Assembly: GCA_011389605.1 (NCBI GenBank)
Contig: JAABTZ010000193.1
Span: 1 to 6,362, forward strand
Direction of reading: 5' to 3'
DNA length: 6,362 nt
DNA from: Desulfobacteraceae bacterium
GTDB lineage: Bacteria; Desulfobacterota; Desulfobacteria; Desulfobacterales; Desulfosalsimonadaceae
The position numbers and the translations under genes are program-made. The notes under the pieces are model-generated. The model was not told the origin of the DNA, did not search any database, and saw nothing but the letters and a program-made list of their open reading frames with translations. Below are positions 1 to 5,329 of the stretch, piece by piece; positions within the stretch are counted from its first letter, which is position 1; each line of letters opens with the position of its first letter.

Positions 1-189
1 CATAGCCTTTTTCAAACGGGCAATTTCAAACGCGCTCATAGAATGGATGGCCGCCCGATTCAGGTCACTGGCTGCTTTGGCGCCATATTTTTGAAATACA
101 TTGTAAAACCACATACCGTCATGAGTCATCCAGCCCATGCACAAGAATTCCCGCAAATCCTTTTTATCGATGCTTTCCAAAATGTTCAT
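1..189 (-). CDS. DUF6125-family protein, N-terminal part (cut by window edge)
   Basis: The first 63 codons of a gene that continues past position 1. The protein begins MNILESIDKKDLREFL and contains GWMTHDGMWF at residues 19-28, followed by a helical stretch ending ARLKKAM. The WMTHDG(L/M)WF signature near the N-terminus is what I recognise from DUF6125 proteins, which are common in Desulfobacterota and of unproven function. The ATG is well supported: AAGGAGG lies 5 nt upstream. The gene sits 11 bp after the tetR-type gene on the same strand, so the two are almost certainly co-transcribed, and it is a likely target of that repressor. No catalytic residues can be judged from this fragment. No signal peptide or membrane segment is seen. 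The family call comes from memory of the motif, not a search. Confidence 0.75.
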   Translation of the reverse strand, partial: MNILESIDKKDLREFLCMGWMTHDGMWFYNVFQKYGAKAASDLNRAAIHSMSAFEIARLKKAM

Positions 190-194
190 AATGC

Positions 195-201
195 CCTCCT
201 T
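195..201 (-). promoter_or_regulatory. Strong ribosome binding site of the DUF6125 gene
   Basis: AAGGAGG on the minus strand, 5 nt before the ATG at 189. Its first base is the last base of the TGA stop of the preceding tetR-type gene (201-203). This arrangement is typical of translational coupling, and it fixes both the start of the downstream gene and the operon. Confidence 0.8.
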
Positions 202-809
202 CACGGATATACCCTTACGGATTGCCAAACGGCACGCCCAACAAGCTCCTTGGTCTGCCCGATGTCCGTAAACGCTATTCCCTGCACCCAAAGGCGAGTG
301 AATTCCTGACAAGGCCCTAAAATAAGGGAAAGACAAACATCCCTGGGCAGGCATTGCAGATTACCAGCCTCCATTTGACGGGTTAAAAACCCTCCCAGCA
401 CGGGGATAAATTTCTGGTTACTCAACTCGATAAGCGTCTCGGTGTCCCGCATAAAGTCGGCGTGGCGCATGTTGATTAGAAACTTGGCCCAGGCCGGATT
501 GGACGCCACCCATTCCAGATGATAGCCAACAATCCCATACACCCCTTCCCGGGCGCCAGGATCTTGCTCCAGCATGGCGATCATCCCCTCCTGGTAGTCT
601 TTTAAACCCTCCATATACACAGCAGCGGCCAGTAATTCCTTGCTCTTAAAATGATGATACACACTGCCGTAAGATGCACCGGACCGGCTCCGGACTTCCT
701 GCATGGTGGTGTCCGTAAAGCCTTTTTTATTGAATACCTCCAAAGCGGCCCGGATGATCTCCAGTTTGCGTTTCGGCGTCGTCTTGTTCGGTTTTCTTTT
801 ACCTGTCAT
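201..809 (-). CDS. TetR/AcrR-family transcriptional repressor
   Basis: A 202-residue protein of normal TetR length. The N-terminal DNA-binding domain spans about residues 12-60: a helix (RKLEIIRAALEVFNKKG), then the helix-turn-helix with T34-T35-M36 and the recognition helix region GASYGSVYHHFKSKELL at 44-60, the classic TetR YxHFxxKexL pattern. Residues 65-202 are the all-helical ligand-binding and dimerisation region, which is variable in the family; the ligand cannot be read from sequence. The ATG at 809 is preceded by GAGGG at only 3 nt, a weakish site, but no better start exists. The gene leads an operon with the DUF6125 gene. An inverted repeat 19-37 bp upstream is the probable operator, so autorepression is inferred. 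The protein acts as a cytoplasmic dimer by family knowledge. Confidence 0.93.
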   Translation of the reverse strand: MTGKRKPNKTTPKRKLEIIRAALEVFNKKGFTDTTMQEVRSRSGASYGSVYHHFKSKELLAAAVYMEGLKDYQEGMIAMLEQDPGAREGVYGIVGYHLEWVASNPAWAKFLINMRHADFMRDTETLIELSNQKFIPVLGGFLTRQMEAGNLQCLPRDVCLSLILGPCQEFTRLWVQGIAFTDIGQTKELVGRAVWQSVRVYP

Positions 810-827
810 GAACCCTCGCTTATTTTT

Positions 828-846
828 TTTAGATTAATAATCTAAA
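828..846. promoter_or_regulatory. Candidate TetR operator, perfect inverted repeat
   Basis: TTTAGATT (828-835), three-base spacer AAT, then AATCTAAA (839-846). The arms are perfectly complementary. The site starts 19 bp upstream of the tetR-type start codon and overlaps the -10 element of the best promoter candidate. Position, size and symmetry fit a TetR-dimer operator used for autoregulation. Binding itself is inferred. Confidence 0.7.
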
Positions 847-862
847 TTAACAATTTAGGCAA
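834..862 (-). promoter_or_regulatory. Candidate promoter of the tetR-DUF6125 operon
   Basis: On the minus strand, TTGCCT (857-862) is followed after 17 bp by TATTAA (834-839), a sigma70-type arrangement with 4 of 6 matches in each box. The -10 lies inside the inverted repeat, so bound repressor would block polymerase. The surrounding AT-rich stretch allows other registers, hence moderate confidence. Confidence 0.4.
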
Positions 863-1260
863 GGGATAAATTTTTTAACGCATTCCCATGAAAAATTTTG
901 TAAAGCCCGTCGACCCCTTTAGAGTGCAAAGACTTTGCCTCTGCGCCTGAAGGAAGAAGTAGTTGTCTCTTTTTTTGAGCGATGAGAAGCCTGCGGGAGG
1001 GGGGAAGTTTTTACCAAGGCTGCGGTGCGGCGCACCAAAGTCCAGCAAACAAACAATTGCTCCGCCCCCGCAGGTCGCCACTGCACCGACGGGTAACGGG
1101 ATGAGCCATTCTCGCAGCCTTGGCCTGCCTCCGTTGCGCCCGGGAAGGAGGCCTGAAAAGGACAGAAGGATTGAAAAAGAATAGTCACTGATAACGTATT
1201 AATACAAGAGGATGCCTGGCTATAGGGTGGCGGCGGCATCAATTTCTTATCAACGTCGGT

Positions 1261-1275
1261 CTACATTGTGGCAAG
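1261..1275 (+). repeat. Partial copy of the dispersed repeat
   Basis: CTACATTGTGGCAAG matches the core of the unit at 1395-1410 (CTACATTCGGTGGCAAG) except for two missing bases. The similarity fades on both sides, so this looks like a degraded or partial copy about 130 bp before the better one. Confidence 0.4.
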
Positions 1276-1363
1276 GTGAATTATTTGCGTGCTGGATATG
1301 GACGCACTACGGCTATGCCCAGACAATAGCTGCGCTCCTTGCCCGCCGAGCAATGCCAGAAAT

Positions 1364-1424
1364 AAGGTGCATTTTTCAGGAGGCCCAAGAATGCTACATT
1401 CGGTGGCAAGCATGTTGCATTTTC
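1364..1424 (+). repeat. Dispersed degenerate repeat, copy A
   Basis: This unit runs AAGGTGCATTTTTCAGGAGG, then a CCCAAGAATG block, an ACATTC block and GTGGCAAGCATGTTGCATTTTC (1403-1424). Positions 1364-1419 align without gaps to 4213-4268 with 43 of 56 bases identical by hand count. The 3' end also matches 4300-4322 with one base inserted. The orientation is the same as in the copies at 4213-4325. I do not recognise it as a named element, and no open frame is consistently kept between copies. Confidence 0.65.
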
Positions 1425-1568
1425 TTATCCATCCACCCGGAACCGATTTCGGGATTATTCGCTTTAACTTTTTTTGAACGAGTCAGCACGTCATCCCCAA
1501 TTTTGAATGGGTGTATTTAATCAGACCAGTAAAAATCAAAAATCCGGTTCTCCGCCAATCCTCCATTT

Positions 1569-2753
1569 TCATTCGCTACTGCTTTGCTGAAGCGGTTGAA
1601 AGTAAAATTCGACCAGCAATACCCGCATAATGCAGGCAGCCGGCACGGCTGCGATCATTCCGGTAATACCTAAAGGCGAGCCCAATATCAGGGCCAGCAT
1701 GATCGCAATCGGATGGAGCGTAGCCCCCTTTCCCAGTATTTTGGGCTGTAATACCATCCCCTCGACAGCCTGGATAACAATAAAAATGCCGGCCACGAGC
1801 AGAAACCCCATAATTTTGGTCTCCCAGGGTGCAGCACTGAAAAGAACAATAACAAGTGCCGGCGTCACTCCCATAATCGGTCCAAAATATGGGATAATGC
1901 CGCAGATTCCGGCTGCCGTCCCGATCAGCAGGGAGAATTTGGTAAGTGCCGTAAAGCCCAAAAACCCGATTAAAAACAAGCCTACGGCAAACATCAGGCC
2001 CACCATGAGAGCGACCGTAAGCTGGCCTCGTAAAAAGCCCCCCAGTGCTGTATCCATTTTTTTTAACACATCCGCTGCCTGCTCCCTGTATTTGGGCGGG
2101 ATGGATTTAATAACAAACGGTTGGACCCGGTCTTTGTCCAGAAGCAGATAAAAATTGAAGATGGCCACAAAAGCCAGAAATGCGCCGAATCCGATTACTG
2201 CACCAACGGCCTGAAAAAGACCCATGGAAATTTGTCCCACCGCAGACAGGCCCTCGCTGGTTGCTTTTTTAAGCACAGGAAGACTTTCGACAATTTTTTC
2301 GTAGTCAATATGGATATTGCTGAGCTTGGTTTCAATTGTCCTGACCAGGTTGGGATCGATATCCACATAATCGCTTTGGGCAATCGCGGCCATAAGCTTA
2401 GGCAGGGTTGTTTGAAGTATTTTTATCAATTCGACAAGTTGGCTTATAATAACAGGCAGCATCACGGCAATAACCACGAAAAAAATCAAAAGGACTAGGA
2501 AAAAAACCAAGAGTGTGCCAGCCATACGGCCAAGTCGCAGTTTTAGTTGAATAAAATCAACCAGCGGCGAAATAATATAAGCCAGAATTAGGGCCAGGAT
2601 AAAGGGAGAAAAGAGATCGAACAATATGGCAAAAGGTTTTTGCAGTAAGCCAAAGGCATGGAATCCAAGAATGACTATGCCCAGAATACCCAGGATATAA
2701 ACGATGGTTTTTAGGCGGGAATCTTCGAATTGCCAGTCATTCATGATAGCCAA
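1569..2753 (-). CDS. AI-2E family (UPF0118) membrane transporter
   Basis: A 394-residue polytopic inner-membrane protein, close to the usual family length. Hydrophobic segments lie near residues 15-37, 43-64, 77-108, 178-206, 240-265, 270-305, 314-332 and 345-382. A soluble, charged region at about 110-170 separates the third and fourth, as expected for this fold. Family motifs visible are FYLLLDKDR (201-209), the region starting LRGQ (241), GIIPYFGPIMG (285-295) and the C-terminal block EGMVLQPKILG...LHPIAIMLALILG...GITGMIAAVPA (331-372). The family includes proteins proposed to export autoinducer-2 and others acting as ion or small-molecule transporters, so the substrate is unknown. A TTG start at 2753 is preferred over the ATG at 2744, because AGGAG lies 6 nt before the TTG but 15 nt before the ATG. 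The gene follows the exchanger gene by 142 bp on the same strand, with its own candidate promoter between them. Confidence 0.92.
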   Translation of the reverse strand: MAIMNDWQFEDSRLKTIVYILGILGIVILGFHAFGLLQKPFAILFDLFSPFILALILAYIISPLVDFIQLKLRLGRMAGTLLVFFLVLLIFFVVIAVMLPVIISQLVELIKILQTTLPKLMAAIAQSDYVDIDPNLVRTIETKLSNIHIDYEKIVESLPVLKKATSEGLSAVGQISMGLFQAVGAVIGFGAFLAFVAIFNFYLLLDKDRVQPFVIKSIPPKYREQAADVLKKMDTALGGFLRGQLTVALMVGLMFAVGLFLIGFLGFTALTKFSLLIGTAAGICGIIPYFGPIMGVTPALVIVLFSAAPWETKIMGFLLVAGIFIVIQAVEGMVLQPKILGKGATLHPIAIMLALILGSPLGITGMIAAVPAACIMRVLLVEFYFQPLQQSSSE

Positions 2754-2759
2754 ATTCAG

Positions 2760-2764
2760 CTCCT
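2760..2764 (-). promoter_or_regulatory. Ribosome binding site supporting a TTG start
   Basis: AGGAG on the minus strand, 6 nt from the TTG at 2753-2751. The alternative ATG three codons on would be 15 nt away, beyond normal spacing. This decides the start of the AI-2E gene. Confidence 0.65.
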
Positions 2765-2779
2765 ACAGGGACTGAGGCA

Positions 2780-2808
2780 GCATGGTTTCCTTATTCAGGA
2801 TTCCATGC
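2780..2808. other. Hairpin in the 5' leader of the AI-2E gene
   Basis: The inverted repeat is GCATGG (2780-2785) with CCATGC (2803-2808). Inside it, after a symmetric TT/TT internal loop, TCC pairs with GGA around a 7-base loop. It lies 15 bp upstream of the AGGAG site, so on the mRNA it would precede the ribosome binding site. There is no T-tract, so it is not a standard terminator. A role in mRNA stability or translation control is possible but not shown. Confidence 0.4.
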
Positions 2809-2859
2809 AGAGTTACCCGGCGGCCGGTTAGAGACAAGCAACTAGTGAAATTTTTTTAA

Positions 2860-2888
2860 ACATTACCTTTATCCGCTGGTTGTGTCAA
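2860..2888 (-). promoter_or_regulatory. Candidate promoter of the AI-2E gene
   Basis: On the minus strand there is a perfect TTGACA -35 box (2883-2888) and, after 17 bp, TAATGT (2860-2865), which keeps the three most conserved -10 positions (T1, A2, T6). It starts just after the stop codon of the exchanger gene and would give a leader of about 100 nt containing the hairpin at 2780-2808. It implies that the AI-2E gene can be expressed separately from the exchanger. Confidence 0.45.
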
Positions 2889-2895
2889 TCTTCAT

Positions 2896-3942
2896 CTATC
2901 CCCCATTTCCGGATAACAGAAGGTATATCACGGCCCCCCCATAAAGCACCATTATCAGAAAGCCCTCAAATCCGATATTCGCGATTCCCCGTTTTTCCCG
3001 CCGCAGCATGCCAAGCAGCAGAATAGAAGTCATGAGGATTGTAAGGGTAATAAAGAATATCTGCTGGTTTGAGATCGCATGATAGATTGATCCATTGCGG
3101 TAAGCGATATCGGCTGCTGCTGCAAACATAGTATCAAAAGCATTGCCACCGATAATTCCGCCTATGGCCAGTGTATACGCTCCCAGCCTCACTGCGGCAA
3201 GCGTTGTCACAAGCTCCGGCAGGGAAGTCACCACGGCAGTAAGGATGGCCCCAACGGCGGATTCCGACAGTCCCGTTTGCCAGGAAATCGCCATGCCCGT
3301 CTGGGCCACCAGCCAGCCGGAGGTGCCAACAATCGCAGCAATTATGGCAAGTCCCAGCAAAAGACGGGACAGATTTTCCTGCTGTGCGCCCGCCGCGGCT
3401 TTGTCCTGCCGGGTCTCGGCGGTCAATCGGGGAAACCACATGGGACTGCTGCGTGACTTTGAAATCATCCGTAAGCCGTAGATATAAATTAAAAAAATCA
3501 AAGGCGTCGCCGGGCTGATTGACCACAGGCTAAAATCCGGAGTGGCCGTTGCTACAAGGGTGATGGATAAAAGGACAACCAACAAAACCCCCTGCATCAG
3601 ATTACTTAAAGAAGCTGCCGCATGTTCCAGATTCGCTTGTTGATAGACCAGATCCGCAATGACAAGAAACAGGGTTTGGACCGCGATTCCGCCGATAGCG
3701 TTGCTGACCGCCAACTCTGCAGAGCCGTGCCAGGCAGCGGTCACCGAGGTAACGATACCGGCCAGGGATGTCACGGCCCCTAAAAAAAGGGCGCCTGTAA
3801 TCGCTTCTCCTATACCTGTGCGGTCCGCAAGACGGTCCGCTATGTTGGACAAGCGCCAGCCCCCGAGTACAATGAAAACTGCTGCTGTAAAAAATATCCC
3901 TGCAGTTACCGGCAGGGTTAAGGTCTGAAAATAAGGCTCCAT
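2896..3942 (-). CDS. Na+/Ca2+ exchanger-superfamily membrane protein with a degenerate first alpha repeat
   Basis: A 348-residue inner-membrane protein of the Ca2+/cation antiporter type, with about ten hydrophobic segments in two halves and a hydrophilic linker near 160-192. The second half carries a good alpha-repeat: VVTSLPELVTTLAA (237-250) with E243, and GGIIGGNAFDTMF (261-273) with N267 and D270, matching the ion-coordinating residues of the family. The first half has the equivalent framework, AVTSLAGIVTSVTAA (56-70) and NAIGGIAVQTLF (81-92). There PE has become AG, N has become I, and D has become Q. Transport by the usual symmetric site is therefore doubtful, and substrate and direction are unknown. 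The ATG at 3942 is the only usable start before an in-frame stop at 4003-4005. It has no Shine-Dalgarno sequence, and a promoter lies directly next to it. The AI-2E gene follows 142 bp downstream. Confidence 0.85.
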   Translation of the reverse strand: MEPYFQTLTLPVTAGIFFTAAVFIVLGGWRLSNIADRLADRTGIGEAITGALFLGAVTSLAGIVTSVTAAWHGSAELAVSNAIGGIAVQTLFLVIADLVYQQANLEHAAASLSNLMQGVLLVVLLSITLVATATPDFSLWSISPATPLIFLIYIYGLRMISKSRSSPMWFPRLTAETRQDKAAAGAQQENLSRLLLGLAIIAAIVGTSGWLVAQTGMAISWQTGLSESAVGAILTAVVTSLPELVTTLAAVRLGAYTLAIGGIIGGNAFDTMFAAAADIAYRNGSIYHAISNQQIFFITLTILMTSILLLGMLRREKRGIANIGFEGFLIMVLYGGAVIYLLLSGNGG

Positions 3943-3949
3943 AAATGTT

Positions 3950-3977
3950 AATATATTTTGATCTGGATATTTCGCAA
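3950..3977 (-). promoter_or_regulatory. Candidate promoter of the exchanger gene, implying a leaderless mRNA
   Basis: On the minus strand, TTGCGA (3972-3977), a 16-bp spacer and TATATT (3950-3955, 5 of 6 matches). Only 7 bp separate the -10 box from the ATG at 3942, so transcription would start at or within a base or two of the start codon. This fits the absence of a ribosome binding site. The -35 box coincides with one arm of the inverted repeat at 3972-4021. Confidence 0.45.
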
Positions 3978-4021
3978 GGCTACGGTATTCGAAAGTCTGA
4001 GATCAGACTTTTTACTTGCGA
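3972..4021. repeat. Nested inverted repeat upstream of the exchanger gene
   Basis: The outer arms are TCGCAAG (3972-3978) and CTTGCGA (4015-4021), perfectly complementary. The inner perfect dyad is AAAGTCTGA (3992-4000), GA, TCAGACTTT (4003-4011), followed on the plus strand by two more T residues. It could be an operator pair for the promoter it overlaps, a cruciform, or a terminator on the plus strand for the inner stem with its run of five T. The plus-strand option has no obvious gene to serve, so a regulatory site is favoured as an inference. Confidence 0.5.
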
Positions 4022-4212
4022 TAATCCGGTTTGTCTTACTCGGGTTTCAAAAAAGCTGAACATCGAAAAACCCGTGACTTTTGGTCCCGATTTCACGTTC
4101 ATTTGGCTATGCCACAGTTTCTTTTTTGATCCCCAACATATCAGTGGATATCGGTTGATGGCAACATGGGATTGGACTCCCGGATTTGGCGGAACTGAAG
4201 AATGGCGGATTC
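4022..4212. other. Intergenic stretch with no identified gene
   Basis: Part of a 654-bp gap between the exchanger and response-regulator genes. A plus-strand frame from 3945 runs through it, but has no ribosome binding site and resembles no family I know. A loose inverted repeat CGGGTTT (4041-4047) / AAACCCG (4068-4074) is present. Nothing else stands out before the repeat units beginning at 4213. Confidence 0.4.
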
Positions 4213-4325
4213 AAGGTGGATTTTAGGGAGGGCCCAGGAATATTCCATTCCGTGGCAAGCAAGGTGCAGATATGGCAGGAGGTTGCACTTGAGAATGCCG
4301 TGGCAAGTTATGTTGCATTTTCAGG
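4213..4325 (+). repeat. Dispersed degenerate repeat, two tandem copies (B1 and B2)
   Basis: Copy B1 begins with AAGGTG at 4213, and copy B2 begins with AAGGTG at 4261, a 48-bp period. B1 (4213-4268) matches copy A (1364-1419) at 43 of 56 positions without gaps. B2 keeps the same order of blocks, AAGGTGCA, CAGGAGG (4276-4282), GAGAATG (4291-4297) and GTGGCAAG..ATGTTGCATTTTC (4300-4322), with small insertions and deletions between them. The copies share orientation with copy A. The element is unidentified; it is too irregular to be a CRISPR and has no transposase nearby. Confidence 0.65.
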
Positions 4326-4378
4326 CCAACAACATATCAACTGGCATAAAATCAAAAGAGACAGCTCACACCGCCTTG

Positions 4379-4592
4379 CCGCAATACTTTATCACGATGG
4401 CTGTGGACATCACTGACCGCAAGCAGTCAGAGGACGAACTTCGTAAACTGAAAGAGCATCTCGAAACCGAAGTGGCAGAAAAAACAAGGGAGCTGAAAAA
4501 CCGGGTGACGGATCTATAGCGCTTTGGCAATGCCACCATTTGAACGGGCGTTCCGGATAAAAGAACGCCGCGATGAGATCGCGCGCTTAAGC
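4379..4592 (+). pseudogene. Relic of a PAS-type sensor kinase: PAC end plus coiled-coil linker
   Basis: Reading on the plus strand, PQYFITMAVDITDRKQ gives the typical end of a PAS/PAC domain (DITDRKQ). It is followed by the coiled coil SEDELRKLKEHLETEVAEKT and RELKNRVTDL, a common linker in sensor kinases. A TAG stop follows at 4517-4519, where homologues usually have E. The next codons still read RFGNATI (4520-4540); then one extra base (T4541) shifts the frame, and the linker resumes as ERAFRIKERRDEIARLS (4542-4592), matching the REFRIKELRDEI type of sequence seen in intact relatives. The PAS core and kinase domains are missing on both sides. The relic stops 4 bp before the stop codon of the convergent response regulator. 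One nonsense codon and one frameshift make it a decayed gene; a 41-codon frame (ATG 4397, stop 4519) remains but is unlikely to be functional. Confidence 0.72.
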
Positions 4593-4596
4593 GGAT

Positions 4597-5277
4597 TTAT
4601 ATTTTATCCGGGCCTTTGTCATCATAGAGATCAAATTCCGGGTAATGTTCTTTGGCACAGTCCGGGCAGATACCGTGACTGAATTCTGCATCCGAATGAT
4701 CCCGGATATAAGATTCAATCTGGCTCCAGTAGCCTTTATCATCTCTGATTTTTTTACAGTGGGAGCAGATCGGAAGAAGTCCGCTAAGTTGTTTGATTTC
4801 TGATATTGCTTTTTTCAGCTCAATGATGAGCAGGTCGCGCTCCCGTTCCGCACGCAATATCCGCACCATTGAATCCACCCGTGACAGAAGCTCCCGGTTG
4901 GACAGAGGCCTTGCAATATAACCGTCCGCTCCGGAATCCAGACCGTCTGCCTGCTGTTCCGATTCCACCCGGGTCCCTGACGTGAGAAGCACGTAAATTC
5001 CTTTGAAATTCGGATCATTTTTTATCCGGCGGCACAAATCCGGCCCTTCGGCGTCCGGCATAACCACATCCATTAAGATAAGATCCGGGACGATCGTTTT
5101 CACAGCTTCCATGGCTTCCTTGCCGGAATCCGCGGTAAACGTTTGATATCCCGCTTTTTTAATCACCCGGGAGGTGGCGAACAGGATATCCGGGTCATCA
5201 TCCACCACCAGGATTTTAATGTCCTGATTTTTTATGTTTTGAACAATTTTGCCGGGAGTTGTAATTTTTGGATTCAT
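4597..5277 (-). CDS. Response regulator: REC domain with C-terminal four-cysteine tail
   Basis: 226 residues. The REC domain spans about 20-140: KILVVDDDPD with acidic pocket D26-D28, phosphorylation site D70 in LILMDVVMP, T99 in LLTSGT, and position 123 in GYIARPL. That last position is normally lysine but is arginine here. A helical coiled linker (141-165) leads to QLSGLLPICSHCKKIRDDKG, then a C-terminal C-x2-C. The cysteines are C171/C174 and C204/C207, a likely metal-binding tail that I have seen in many deltaproteobacterial signalling proteins and for which I know no proven function. There is no DNA-binding output domain. The ATG at 5277 has AAGGG 6 nt upstream. The gene starts 52 bp after the histidine kinase gene on the same strand, so it is probably its cognate partner. 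Output is likely by protein contact, by inference. Confidence 0.93.
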   Translation of the reverse strand: MNPKITTPGKIVQNIKNQDIKILVVDDDPDILFATSRVIKKAGYQTFTADSGKEAMEAVKTIVPDLILMDVVMPDAEGPDLCRRIKNDPNFKGIYVLLTSGTRVESEQQADGLDSGADGYIARPLSNRELLSRVDSMVRILRAERERDLLIIELKKAISEIKQLSGLLPICSHCKKIRDDKGYWSQIESYIRDHSDAEFSHGICPDCAKEHYPEFDLYDDKGPDKI

Positions 5278-5329
5278 CTATAACCCTTTTCTTTTTTGGC
5301 CTTGATCATTGTTTCGGTCCATGATGATT

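Larger units (their letters stand above)
863..1568. other. 706-bp intergenic region without a convincing gene
   Basis: Short open frames exist on both strands, but they lack good ribosome binding sites and recognisable domains, and they overlap each other. The left half (about 920-1160) is GC-rich and rich in dyads: an imperfect palindrome at 921-942 (GCAAAG-A-CTTTGC core), GGTGC-GGC-GCACC at 1024-1036, and GGCC..CCTCC paired with GGAGGCC across 1122-1153. The right half holds the dispersed repeat (1261-1275 and 1364-1424). No clear rho-independent terminator is seen for the AI-2E gene, whose transcript enters this region from 1568. The GC-rich part could be a small RNA or an intergenic repeat; nothing here decides that. 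Confidence 0.5.

Noticed and set aside
963..1184. 73-codon open frame on the plus strand
   Set aside because: It starts at TTG within a T-rich run without a ribosome binding site and has an Arg/Pro-rich product typical of chance frames in GC-rich DNA.
919..1242. 107-codon open frame on the minus strand
   Set aside because: It has a TTG/ATG start without a ribosome binding site, a low-complexity Pro/Ser/Arg-rich product, no recognisable domain, and overlap with another open frame on the other strand in GC-rich sequence.
1630..2151. Long antisense frame opposite the AI-2E gene
   Set aside because: It is a shadow of a well-supported membrane-protein gene, with no ribosome binding site and no recognisable family.
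1569..2753. Naming the transporter as a proven autoinducer-2 exporter
   Set aside because: Family membership does not fix the substrate, since members also transport ions or other molecules, and no quorum-sensing genes are nearby.
3945..4226. 93-codon plus-strand frame divergent from the exchanger gene
   Set aside because: It has no ribosome binding site and no recognisable domain, its start lies within the exchanger promoter, and its end runs into the degenerate repeat.
4213..4325. CRISPR-like array
   Set aside because: There are only two irregular, diverged units with no constant repeat and spacer pattern and no cas gene in the window.
4547..4593. Terminator for the response-regulator operon
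   Set aside because: GGCGTTC/GAACGCC (4547-4569) and smaller dyads (4569-4583, 4584-4593) are present but none is followed by a T-tract on the minus strand. They lie in the kinase relic and can be explained as remnants of its coding sequence.
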